From NCBI RefSeq assembly GCF_002242805.1, contig NZ_MCGQ01000023.1, positions 62,421 through 126,420 on the forward strand: a stretch of DNA of 64,000 bases, given 5' to 3'. Below, in pieces: positions 34,136-42,019 of the stretch. The first letter of the stretch is position 1. The number at the start of each line of letters is the position of its first letter. The position numbers were made by a program, and so were the translations under genes. Under the pieces are notes generated by a model. It saw only the letters and a list, made by a program, of their open reading frames with translations, was not told the origin of the DNA and did not search any database. This DNA is from Streptomyces diastatochromogenes (GTDB lineage Bacteria > Actinomycetota > Actinomycetes > Streptomycetales > Streptomycetaceae).

Positions 34136-35797
34136 ATGACTGACACCTCCTCCACGGCCCCGATCGTCGACGTTCTGTGCGTAGGCGCCGGGTTCTCCGG
34201 TTTGTACGCCGCCTACAAGGCGGCCGCGCAGGGCTGGACGTTCGCTGGGTACGAGACCGCCCCCGACGTCGGCGGCACCTGGTTCTGGAACACGTATCCC
34301 GGCGCCCGATGTGACGTCGAGAGCGTCTACTACTCGTACTCGTTCAGCGAGGAGCTCCAGCAGGAGTGGACCTGGAGCGAGCGCTTCGCTCCGCAGGCAG
34401 AGATTCTGAGCTATATCAACCACGTCGCCGGCCGCTTCGACCTTCGTCGGCACTTCCGGTTCAACACCAAAGTAATCGCGGCGAACTGGCTTCCGGACGA
34501 GCACCTCTGGGAGCTGACCCTCGACTCCGGCGACACCCGCCGTGGTCGCTACCTCCTGGCCGGCTCGGGCGGACTGTCGACGCCGAAGGACTTCGACGTG
34601 CCCGGCCTGGAGAACTTCACCGGGTTGACGGTGTCGACGAGCCGCTGGACGATTTCGCTCGACGACCTCGCCGGCAAGCGGGTCGCCGTCATAGGCACGG
34701 GATCGTCGGGCGTGCAGTGCATCCCGCTCATCGCCGAGGTGGCCGACCACCTGACCGTATTCCAGCGGACCCCCAACTACGTCTTCCCCGCGCGCAACGC
34801 TCGACTGCCCGCACAGACAGTCGCTGAGATCAAGAGCAACTACCCCGCCATCCGCGAGGTTTGCCGCCAGTCCCTCGGCGGAATCCCGGACCGCCCCGTG
34901 ACCGACTGCGCCTTCGATGTCTCCGACGAGGAGCGTCAGGAGCGCTACGAGCGGGCCTACGAGCGCAGCGGGTTCCTCGGCGTCGGCGCGGAGTTCGCCG
35001 ACCTCCTCACCAATCCGGAGGCCAACGAGACCGCGGCAGAGTTCGCGCGTCAGAAGATCCGTCAGATCGTCCGTGATCCGCGGACCGCGTCCCTGCTCGA
35101 GCCCCGGTTCCACCCGCTGGGTGCCAAGCGGAGCTGCTTCGGAACCGACTTCTACGAGACGTTCAATCGTCCGAACGTCTCGCTCGTTTCACTGCGTGAT
35201 GAGCCGATCGCGACCCTGACCTCCGACAGCATCGTCACCGAGCGCGGCTCCTACGACGTTGATGCCGTGGTACTGGCGATCGGTTTCGACGCCTTCACCG
35301 GACCACTGTTCGCGCTCAACGTCACGACGCCGGAGGCGGGCACGCTCCGGGATGCATGGAGCGACGGCGTGCGCACCTACCTGGGCATCATGACCGCCGG
35401 ATTCCCCAACTTCTTCATGATCGGCGGCCCCCAGAGCCCCGCGCTCGCGAGCAACGTCGTCGTGACGATCGAGCAGGCGGTCGACTGGATCACCGATCTG
35501 ATCACCCATGCCAAGGCCGAAGGCTGCGATGTCATAGAACCCGCCACCGAGGCACAGGACGACTGGGTGAGCATCACCGAGGCCACGGTCAACCAGACGC
35601 TGTACGCGACCACCGACTCCTGGTACCGCGGCTCCAACGTGACCGGCAAGCCAAGCACCTTCCTCGGCTACGTCGGCGGCGTCGGCAAGTACCGCCGCAT
35701 GTGCGCCGAGATCGCCAAGCGCGACTACCCCGGCGTCAGGATCGGCGGACAGGCTGTTGCCCCCGGGATCGGCCGCATCGATGAGGAGATCGCGTGA
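34136..35797 (+). CDS. Baeyer-Villiger-type flavin monooxygenase
   Basis: 553 residues, the usual length of cyclohexanone monooxygenase-like enzymes. FAD loop GAGFSGLYAAYKAAAQG at about 17-33, DVGGTWFWNTYPGARCDVES (about 44-63) and second nucleotide loop IGTGSSGVQCIPLI (about 187) are all typical, as is AKRSCFGTDFYETFNRPNV, which carries the active-site Arg. The type I BVMO fingerprint FxGxxxHxxxW(P/D) is altered: FTGLTVSTSRWT has Ser for His and Thr after Trp. Function as a BVMO is likely but could be changed to N- or S-oxygenation. It is translationally coupled (GTGA) to the next gene. Confidence 0.88.
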   Translation: MTDTSSTAPIVDVLCVGAGFSGLYAAYKAAAQGWTFAGYETAPDVGGTWFWNTYPGARCDVESVYYSYSFSEELQQEWTWSERFAPQAEILSYINHVAGRFDLRRHFRFNTKVIAANWLPDEHLWELTLDSGDTRRGRYLLAGSGGLSTPKDFDVPGLENFTGLTVSTSRWTISLDDLAGKRVAVIGTGSSGVQCIPLIAEVADHLTVFQRTPNYVFPARNARLPAQTVAEIKSNYPAIREVCRQSLGGIPDRPVTDCAFDVSDEERQERYERAYERSGFLGVGAEFADLLTNPEANETAAEFARQKIRQIVRDPRTASLLEPRFHPLGAKRSCFGTDFYETFNRPNVSLVSLRDEPIATLTSDSIVTERGSYDVDAVVLAIGFDAFTGPLFALNVTTPEAGTLRDAWSDGVRTYLGIMTAGFPNFFMIGGPQSPALASNVVVTIEQAVDWITDLITHAKAEGCDVIEPATEAQDDWVSITEATVNQTLYATTDSWYRGSNVTGKPSTFLGYVGGVGKYRRMCAEIAKRDYPGVRIGGQAVAPGIGRIDEEIA

Positions 35798-36159
35798 AGG
35801 TCGTCCACCAGCGGTACGTCGCCTACTCCGACGCCCACTACGCCGGCAACCTCGTCGACGGTGCGTTCAGCCTGAAGTTGTTCGGTGATGCCGGAACACA
35901 CTTGGCGATCACCGTCGACGGCCACGAAAGTCTGTTTGCCGGGTACTCCTCGGTCGAGTTCCTCGCTTCGGTCCGCGGCGGCGACGTCATCGAGGTCGAA
36001 GCGCGCCTTGCTTCGAAGGGGACCCGGAGCCGGACCATCGACTTCGAGCTGCGCATCATCTGCCGATCCTTGGACGAGACCGGCCGAGCCGAGGTACTGG
36101 CCGAACCCATCGTGGCCACCCGGGCGCGAGGGACAGGTGTCGTGCCGGCCGACGCGTAG
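35794..36159 (+). CDS. kal: Hot-dog-fold 3-aminobutyryl-CoA ammonia-lyase-like protein
   Basis: 121 residues, GTG start overlapping the monooxygenase stop. From memory of the family, RYVAYSDAHYAGNLVDGA, LKLFGDAGT, SSVEFLASVRGGD and the C-terminal EPIVATRARGTGVVPAD match 3-aminobutyryl-CoA ammonia-lyase (Kal, EC 4.3.1.14) of the lysine fermentation pathway, a relative of beta-alanyl-CoA ammonia-lyase. It would eliminate NH3 from a beta-aminoacyl-CoA to give an enoyl-CoA. This fits the acyl-CoA ligase/hydratase fusion in the same cluster. It is the last gene before the transposase remnant, which begins about 30 bp after its stop. Confidence 0.75.
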   Translation: MKVVHQRYVAYSDAHYAGNLVDGAFSLKLFGDAGTHLAITVDGHESLFAGYSSVEFLASVRGGDVIEVEARLASKGTRSRTIDFELRIICRSLDETGRAEVLAEPIVATRARGTGVVPADA

Positions 36160-36189
36160 CGACGACAGTCAGCCAAGCGTCACTTGGCG

Positions 36190-36493
36190 CGCGTACCAGT
36201 TCCAGCACTTCCGGCGGTGTCCTGGGGACCGCCTTGCGCGGCTCGGGGACCAGCGCGGCGAATCCGCGACTGCGGTAGGCGCGGGTCCACCGGTCGATCG
36301 TGCCCCAGGACACCTTCACCTGCCGGCCGAACGGATCCGTGTGTTCCTTCGCTGCCAACTCGCATGCCAGACGGCCTCGTTCGCGGGTGGTCAGGGTGCT
36401 GTCCAGCAGGTCCTGGATCAGGGAATAGCGGAACAGACCGACCTGCCGGGCCTTCTCCGCCCGGCGGCGGTCCTCGTCCTCGCTCGATGTCAT
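36190..36493 (-). pseudogene. N-terminal fragment of a Mu/TniA-like DDE transposase
   Basis: About 100 residues from the ATG at 36493: a charged start, VGLFRYSLIQDLLDSTLT, a helix-turn-helix with VSWGTIDRWTRAYRSRGFAALV and PRTPPEVLELV. This is the DNA-binding N-terminal part of the large Streptomyces transposases with an rve core. Homology ends near 36190, about 30 bp from the ammonia-lyase stop, and the frame then runs on meaninglessly. The gene starts about 130 bp inside the transposon end at 36624 and reads inward, the normal place for such a transposase. Confidence 0.8.
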
Positions 36494-36579
36494 GCGCGGT
36501 ATGCGCGGCAACCTACAGTGCCACCAGGCGAGCGACGGCTCGCTGCCGCCGGACCGTCGGACGACAGGTCTGACGCAGG

Positions 36580-36624
36580 GTGCCGACTATCCCGCTTTTG
36601 TGCCAACCAAAAAGCTTCGTCACA
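36580..36624 (-). repeat. Transposon end (two-motif type), right border of element 1
   Basis: On the minus strand it begins TGTGACGAAGCTTTTTGG and contains GTTGGCAC and AGTCGGCAC separated by AAAAGCGGGAT. It is nearly identical to 58804-58848 (23 of the terminal 25 bases) in the same orientation. Confidence 0.78.
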
Positions 36625-36628
36625 CGCC

Positions 36629-36750
36629 TGTGACCAGGATCGGTAGTTGACACTAGGCAACGTTCGCAACCTGCGCTGATGCCAACTAGCTTCAGCAACC
36701 GGAGGCCCGGAATCAGAGAGATAGTTGGCACTTTGGTACAGCGCAGGTCA
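36629..36750 (+). repeat. Transposon end (three-motif type), left border of element 2
   Basis: About 122 bp co-linear with 13700-13822, including TAGTTGACAC, inverted ATGCCAACTA and TAGTTGGCACTTTGG at the same distances and a shared final GTACAGCGCAGGTCA. It starts four bases after the end of element 1. Confidence 0.75.
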
Positions 36751-37100
36751 CAAGGGGTGCCGCCGCACTTGGGCATCCAATCCAACTAGCCCCCTCGGCT
36801 GCGACGAGGGCGGCGCGCTCCAACTCCTGGTCCATGCCGCAACTATCGGAAGCACCCCACGACCCGGTGGCTGAACAGGTCTGGGTGCGGAGGCCGTCCG
36901 GCGGTCGAGCCCCCATTTTCAGCAACGCAACGCTCTGAACAGGCCAAGTTCCATTGTCTGCTCGCATGGGACGTAGAGGATGGTCAGAGAGGCATCAAGA
37001 GAAACTAGAGAATGACATGCTTATGAAGGGTTAGTGTCGACGCGGGCGGGCCAACGGACCGCTTCTTCACCGAATCGGTGGGGCCCACCGCGCGGCGGGC

Positions 37101-37547
37101 TTGCTTGCCGCGGGAGGTCCCGAGAGCACGACGAGTGCGGGGACGCCGGTCCCCGTTGCCCACTACTTCGCCGATCTGTGCGCGGTGGTCGCCATGATCT
37201 TCCGGACCTGGCCAGAAGCCCGCCCGTACGCAGGTACATCGTTTCTGGCCGCCGCGCTCGACACCGAGCATGCTTCCCGCGCCGCGCAGGCCCAGCCCAT
37301 GCTCAACACCGCAGGGAAGAGGAAGGCCTCCAAGCCCTACACCGCGCCGCCGACCGACTCCCTGGCCGCGGGTGCGGTTCTGCATATCGCGACGCGGTTG
37401 CTCCGAGCCGCGGATCCCTACGAAGCGCGAGAGCTGATGGCCCCGCTCGTTCACAGACTTCGCGATGCAGACCGTGCGCTCAGCGTCTACTTGCGTCGCG
37501 CCGCCTGGATGTCAACGCCCATGAGGACTGCGGCCGGCGACTGGTGA
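37101..37547 (+). pseudogene. Possible TniQ-family fragment
   Basis: An open frame of 148 codons without a convincing start. The middle (HYFADLCAVVAMIFRTWPEA, then DTEHASR and LRAADPYEARELMAPLV) resembles C-terminal parts of TniQ-like proteins that accompany TniA/TniB transposases, recalled from family knowledge and not checked. Its place just inside a transposon end fits. The region from 36751 to 37100 and from 37548 to 37783 shows no other supported feature. Confidence 0.35.
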
Positions 37548-37783
37548 TGCGCGGCTGGCTTCCCGCCCCACGAGCTTGACATCGCCTCAGGACGCCGCCA
37601 TTTCTGGGTTGTCGGGGTGCTTGTTGATCCACGCCAACCAAGTGGCATCGAGGTGGCGCCGGACGCTTCCGTACGGCGGCGAAGTGGCGCAAGGACACGC
37701 GGGACTTCTTCGCCGTCACGAGGGTGGGGACCTGGCTGATCGACGTGCGTCCCAGGTGGCAATTGCAGGTGCCGCCGTGCCGC

Positions 37784-38506
37784 CTATTCGTGAGGGGTGC
37801 GGTGCGCCGGCATTGCGGCGAGCGGCGCCATTCCCAGGGGCACGTCTTCGTGCCGGGTGAGCAGCCCGGTGATGCTCACCTCCAGCGACTGGCGGACCAC
37901 GTCGGCGAAGTCGACGTGCATGGCGGTCACGACCGGGTCATCGGGGTACTGCGCCACGACTGCTTGTGACGGCTCGATGTACGGCCAGGCCGCGGTGGCC
38001 ACCAGTGCGATGAAGCCCGTCAGACGCAGGGCGTCCTCTGCGCCGAGTTCGGGCAGGCAGCGGCGGGCCAGCTGCGCCAGGGACTGGAAGGTGCTCAAGG
38101 TGGCGTACTTGTGCCGGCGGGAGACCTCGGGGGACACGTTGCGCTCGAGTACCGCGGCCTGGGCGCTGATCAGGTCGCAGAGCACGGGGCGCTGGGCGAG
38201 AGTCTCGGCCAGGACCTTCGCCAGCCGGTCGCCACGCTCACGCACCGTCCCCTCGACGGGCTCGAGCTGCACTTCCAGTTCGTCGAGCCACTCCTTCAGC
38301 TCGGCGTCCAGGAGCTGCAGCAAGATCGCCTCGCGTGATTCGAAGTAGCGCTGCACGTTCGCCTTGGCCAGGCCCACACGTCGGCTGAGCTCGTTCAAGC
38401 TCAGCTTCGCCACCGGCATCTCGGTCAGCATCTCGGCCGTGACCTTGAGGATGTGCTGCCGCCGCTGGCTGCGCTGTTCGTCGTTGCGTGCGCGCTGGAA
38501 GTCCAC
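37784..38506 (-). CDS. TetR-family regulator, first of three paralogues
   Basis: 240 residues: MDFQRARNDEQRSQRR, helix-turn-helix LSLNELSRRVGLAKANVQRY, then a C-terminal domain of the TetR_C_17 type (RPVLCDLISAQAAVLERNV). The protein encoded at 57690-58409 is clearly homologous along the entire length, and a decayed third copy lies at 44977-45132. It is divergent from the SDR operon that starts at 38628, with repeats and an ACCGGCAGTACTT site between, so it probably represses that operon and itself. Confidence 0.92.
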   Translation of the reverse strand: MDFQRARNDEQRSQRRQHILKVTAEMLTEMPVAKLSLNELSRRVGLAKANVQRYFESREAILLQLLDAELKEWLDELEVQLEPVEGTVRERGDRLAKVLAETLAQRPVLCDLISAQAAVLERNVSPEVSRRHKYATLSTFQSLAQLARRCLPELGAEDALRLTGFIALVATAAWPYIEPSQAVVAQYPDDPVVTAMHVDFADVVRQSLEVSITGLLTRHEDVPLGMAPLAAMPAHRTPHE

Positions 38507-38521
38507 GTCCCCATCCTACAA

Positions 38522-38613
38522 ACCGGCGGTCCGTTGCCTACGGACCGGCGGTCCGTTGCGAAGTGACCGCCGGTACTTTATGGTGATTGCAAGACAAGAT
38601 ACCGGCAGTACTT
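38522..38613. promoter_or_regulatory. Operator region of the SDR operon: direct repeats and ACCGGCAGTACTT site
   Basis: Two exact copies of ACCGGCGGTCCGTTGC (38522-38537 and 38544-38559, 22 bp apart), then GACCGCCGGTACTTT (38565-38579) and TACCGGCAGTACTT (38600-38613), which ends just before the AAAGGAGG ribosome-binding site. The last two match one arm of the 30-bp palindrome upstream of the paralogous tetR at 57690. Confidence 0.7.
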
Positions 38614-38627
38614 AAAAGGAGGCCGTC

Positions 38628-39539
38628 ATGTACCAGGTTCCTGACCAGGGGGGAAAGCTGGCCGTCGTGACCGGGGCGAACAGTGGCACCGGCAAGGAGG
38701 CGGCCAAGGCCCTGGCCGGAGCCGGGGCGACGGTCATCCTCGCGGTGCGCACCCCGTCGAAGGGTGAGCAGGCGCGCGAGGAGATGCTCGCCGCCCACCC
38801 GGGCGCTGACATCCAGGTCCGCCGCATTGACCTGGCCGACCAGTCCTCGGTCAAGGAGTTCGCCGACGGCCTGATCGCCGACGGCCGCCCGCTGGACCTT
38901 CTCCTGAACAACGCCGGCGTGATGTTCCCGCCGGTCAGGCATGAGACGGTCGACGGGTTCGAGCTGCAGATGGGCAGCAACTACCTCGGCCCGTTCGCCC
39001 TCACCGCCCGCCTGCTGCCACTGCTGCTGGCCGCACCCGCGCCGCGGGTGGTCACCATGTCCAGCGGCATGGCCGCCCGGGGCACCATCAACTTCGACGA
39101 CCTGCAGTGGCAGCGCAGCTACAACCCGACCGGCGCCTATGCCCAGTCCAAGCTCGCCGATCTGCTGCTGAGCCAGCACCTGGCCAAGCTCGCCACCGAG
39201 AACGGCTGGCCGCTGCTGTCCCTCGGCGCCCACCCCGGCAACGCGGCCACCAACATCGCCGCCTCCGGCCCCAACCTCGGCGGCGACTCCAGCCTCTTCT
39301 TCCGGATCGCCTGGAAGATCACCCCGCAGCACGACGCGGCAGCCGGCGCGGCACCGATGGTGTACGCGGCGACCAGCCCGGACGCCGTACAAGGGGGTTA
39401 CTACGGCCCCCGCTGGTCCCTGGTCGGCCCACCCGGACCGGCTCGCCCGAACAAGAAGGGCCTGGACCGGGACGTCGCCGCACGCCTGTGGTCCGAGTCC
39501 GAACGCCTCACCGGCGTCTTTGCCCCGGCTCAGCTCTGA
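38628..39539 (+). CDS. SDR oxidoreductase (protochlorophyllide-reductase-like subgroup)
   Basis: 303 residues with an ideal AAAGGAGG site upstream. Cofactor loop TGANSGTGKEAAKAL, NNAGVMFPPV, and YAQSKLADLL as active site. The Arg after strand 2 (LAVRTPSKG) indicates NADP(H). The C-terminus has GGYYGPRW, common in this subgroup. The first gene of a plus-strand operon that continues with a second SDR after about 80 bp. Substrate unknown; the TetR upstream suggests induction by the substrate. Confidence 0.9.
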   Translation: MYQVPDQGGKLAVVTGANSGTGKEAAKALAGAGATVILAVRTPSKGEQAREEMLAAHPGADIQVRRIDLADQSSVKEFADGLIADGRPLDLLLNNAGVMFPPVRHETVDGFELQMGSNYLGPFALTARLLPLLLAAPAPRVVTMSSGMAARGTINFDDLQWQRSYNPTGAYAQSKLADLLLSQHLAKLATENGWPLLSLGAHPGNAATNIAASGPNLGGDSSLFFRIAWKITPQHDAAAGAAPMVYAATSPDAVQGGYYGPRWSLVGPPGPARPNKKGLDRDVAARLWSESERLTGVFAPAQL

Positions 39540-39622
39540 CACCACCCCCTCCCGCGGTCAAGCCGCCCCGTGCGCCCTGCGATCCCAGAGCGCACGCCAC
39601 CCATGAAAGGCAACACACCCCC

Positions 39623-40555
39623 ATGACCGACCAGCTCAACATCCCCTTCACCAGCGAGAGCACCACCGCCGACGTGATCGCCGGTGTGGACCTGACCGGC
39701 AAGCGCGCCATTGTCACCGGCGCTTCCTCCGGGCTCGGCGCGGAAACCGCGCGCGCCCTGGCCGCCATCGGCGCCGATGTCACCCTCGCGGTGCGCAACC
39801 TTGAGGCCGGCATCAAGGTGGCCGAGGACATCGCTGCCCAGACCGGCAACCCGAACGTGCAGGCCGCCCGCCTCGACCTGGACGACCGCGACTCCATCGA
39901 CGCGTTCACAGCCGCCTGGAACGGCCCGCTGCACATCCTGGTCAACAACGCCGGAATCATGGCGCTGCCCGAGCTGAAGCGCACTCCCGAAGGCTTCGAA
40001 CAGCACTTCGCCACCAATCATCTCGGCCACTTCGCCCTGACCACCGGCCTGCACAACGCCCTCGCCGCCGCCCACGGCGCCCGTGTCGTCGTCGTCAGCT
40101 CCGGCACCCACCAGGTGTCCGGGGTGGTGTTCGACGACATCCACTACCAGGGCCGTCCCTACGACCCGTGGCAGGCCTACGGGCAGTCCAAGACCGCGAA
40201 CATCCTGTTCGCCGTCGAAGCCGCCAAGCGGTGGGCCGGCGACAACATCACCGTCAACGCGATCGAGCCCGGCGCGATCTACGACACCGGCCTGCTGCGG
40301 CATGTAGAGATCACCCCCGAGTTCCAGCAGATCGTGGACAACACCCCGTGGAAGACCGTTGAGCAGGGTGCCGCGACCCAGACCCTCCTCGCCGCCTCCC
40401 CGCTGCTTGAAGGGGTCACCGGGGGCTACTTCGCCGACTCCAACGTCATCGAGAAGTCGGTGACCAACCCCGGTGGCCTCGCCCCGCACGCCGCCGACCC
40501 CGAGGCCGCCACCCGCCTGTGGGAGCTGTCGACGGAGCTGCTCAACCAGAAGTGA
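39623..40555 (+). CDS. SDR oxidoreductase, paralogue of the gene at 10180
   Basis: 310 residues. Cofactor loop TGASSGLGAETARAL, NNAGIMALPEL, active site AYGQSKTANILFA. The N-terminal STTADVIAGVDLTGKR leader and the DPW.AYGQSKTANILFAV.AAKRW block are shared with the chromosomal SDR at 10180-11157, so one is likely a duplicate or xenologue of the other. It lies in the SDR operon and has no strong ribosome-binding site, only a weak purine run before the ATG at 39623. Confidence 0.9.
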   Translation: MTDQLNIPFTSESTTADVIAGVDLTGKRAIVTGASSGLGAETARALAAIGADVTLAVRNLEAGIKVAEDIAAQTGNPNVQAARLDLDDRDSIDAFTAAWNGPLHILVNNAGIMALPELKRTPEGFEQHFATNHLGHFALTTGLHNALAAAHGARVVVVSSGTHQVSGVVFDDIHYQGRPYDPWQAYGQSKTANILFAVEAAKRWAGDNITVNAIEPGAIYDTGLLRHVEITPEFQQIVDNTPWKTVEQGAATQTLLAASPLLEGVTGGYFADSNVIEKSVTNPGGLAPHAADPEAATRLWELSTELLNQK

Positions 40556-40659
40556 TCGGCGCGCCGGCGCCGATGGGCGCGGCCGCATTTCGTACCCATC
40601 GACGCCGACCCCGGAACGCCGATCACCCCGCAGGGGTGGCAACCAACGAGGAGGAAACC

Positions 40660-41796
40660 ATGACAGCGGCACAGGGAACCGCGACGACTGCATTCGGCAC
40701 CGTCCGTTCCGAGTTCGAAAAGGCGCTGGCAACCGACGAGCTCGGTGCCTCCGTCGCGCTCGACATCGACGGCGAGCTGGTGGTGGATCTCTGGGGAGGT
40801 CACCGCGATCCTGAGCGGACCACGCCGTGGACGCGCGACACGATCGTCAACGTCTTCTCGAGCACCAAGACAGTCACGGCACTGGCGATCCTGGTGCTCG
40901 CCGACCGCGGCCTGATCGACCTGGACGCGCCCGTCGCGGCCTACTGGCCCGAGTTCGCCGCGAACGGGAAGGAGGAGGTCCTTGTCCGGCATGTGATGGG
41001 CCACACCTCCGGCGTGTCCGGCTGGGAGCAGCCCGTACAGCTCACCGACCTGTACGACCTACCGGCCTCCACCGCTCGCCTCGCCGCGCAGCAGCCCTGG
41101 TGGACCCCGGGCACCGCTGCCGGCTACCACGCACTCAGTCAGGGCCACCTCCTCGGTGAGCTGGTCCGCCGCGTCGACGGCCGTTCACTCACCGACTTCG
41201 TCACCGAGGAACTCGCCGCGCCCCTGGGCGCCGACGTCCAGATCGGCGCCCGAGAGCAGGACTGGGACAGAATCGCCCCCCTCGTGCCGCCACCGCCGGT
41301 CGAGTTCGACATGTCGACCCTCGACCCGACCACGCCAGCGTTTCGGACCATGACCGGCCCCGCCCCCGACGCGCTCGCGGCGAATACCCCCGCGTGGCGA
41401 CGCGCAGAGATCGGCGCCGGCAACGGGCACACCAATGCACGGGGCCTGGTCACCCTGATGCGTGCGATCACCCTCGGCGGCGCCGCAGGCGGCGTCAGGC
41501 TGCTCTCCGACGCGACCATCGAGCGCATCTTCGACGTCCAAACCGACGGCCCCGACCTGGTCAACGGTGCCCCGATGCGATGGGGCATGGGTTTCGGGCT
41601 CACCCCCGTGGACATGGCGCCCTACCTGCGAGCCGGGAAGGTCGCCTGGTGGGGCGGATGGGGCGGCTCCATCGTCGTTATGGACCTCGACCGGCGCCTC
41701 ACGTTCAGCTACACGATGAACAAGATGGGCGGCGGCGGTCTGACCGGATTCGAGCAGGTCGCGGCGTTCCTGAACGCCGCGTACGACGCGCTGTAG
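40660..41796 (+). CDS. Serine beta-lactamase-fold hydrolase (EstB / class C-like)
   Basis: 378 residues from the ATG at 40660 behind a GAGGAGGAAA site. The SxxK nucleophile is SSTK (in VNVFSSTKTVTAL, about residue 68), followed by HTSGVSGW and a YHALSQG that supplies the Tyr general base, and GWGGSIVV near the C-terminus in place of the KTG box. No signal peptide, so it is a cytosolic esterase or amide hydrolase and unlikely to be a resistance beta-lactamase. The gene belongs to the SDR operon but is followed by two hairpins. Confidence 0.88.
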   Translation: MTAAQGTATTAFGTVRSEFEKALATDELGASVALDIDGELVVDLWGGHRDPERTTPWTRDTIVNVFSSTKTVTALAILVLADRGLIDLDAPVAAYWPEFAANGKEEVLVRHVMGHTSGVSGWEQPVQLTDLYDLPASTARLAAQQPWWTPGTAAGYHALSQGHLLGELVRRVDGRSLTDFVTEELAAPLGADVQIGAREQDWDRIAPLVPPPPVEFDMSTLDPTTPAFRTMTGPAPDALAANTPAWRRAEIGAGNGHTNARGLVTLMRAITLGGAAGGVRLLSDATIERIFDVQTDGPDLVNGAPMRWGMGFGLTPVDMAPYLRAGKVAWWGGWGGSIVVMDLDRRLTFSYTMNKMGGGGLTGFEQVAAFLNAAYDAL

Positions 41797-41831
41797 GGCT
41801 GGCGGCCGCCCAGACATCGCACCCCAAGAAC

Positions 41832-41862
41832 CCGGAGTGTGCTTGAGCGGAGCACACCCCGG
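41832..41862. terminator. Hairpin after the beta-lactamase-like gene
   Basis: GTGTGCT / AGCACAC stem with flanking CCGG/CCGG pairs, one mismatch and a 7-base loop, 36 bases after the stop. Confidence 0.6.
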
Positions 41863-41899
41863 TGCGCACCAGCAGCCCGTGGGGACAGGCGCCGGTGCC

Positions 41900-41957
41900 G
41901 GTGAGGCCCGGCCGCGACCGGACCCCTCCGTCGCAGGATCCGCGGCCGGGCCTCACC
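41900..41957. terminator. Very long perfect stem-loop (17-bp arms)
   Basis: A 17-bp perfect stem including GTGAGGCCCGGCCGCG (41901-41916) and its complement (41941-41956), around a 24-base loop, between the beta-lactamase-like gene and the methyltransferase. It is stronger than most terminators here and lies only about 60 bp before the next start. Confidence 0.65.
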
Positions 41958-42019
41958 CCTCCCCGGTTCCCCCCTCTGCCCTTGCCTGCTCGCCGCACCT
42001 TCCGTCAAGGGACCCAGAC

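Larger units (their letters stand above)
13700..36624. mobile_element. Decayed Tn7/Tn5053-type element 1 with catabolic cargo
   Basis: About 22.9 kb bounded by inverted ends: TGTGAACGGG...TAGTTGGCAC reading inward at 13700 and TGTGACGAAG...GGTTGGCAC reading inward on the minus strand from 36624. Each end has extra AGTTGGCAC-like motifs inside it (three at the left, two at the right), as expected for transposases that bind several sites. A broken DDE transposase gene begins about 130 bp inside the right end. The cargo is a regulator-phosphatase, an SSS transporter and the amine catabolic cluster. No direct target repeat was found. The element is probably no longer mobile by itself. Confidence 0.65.

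Noticed and set aside
36056..36190. Continuation of the transposase fragment to 36056
   Set aside because: After about 36190 the translated sequence no longer resembles the family and is antisense to the ammonia-lyase-like gene.
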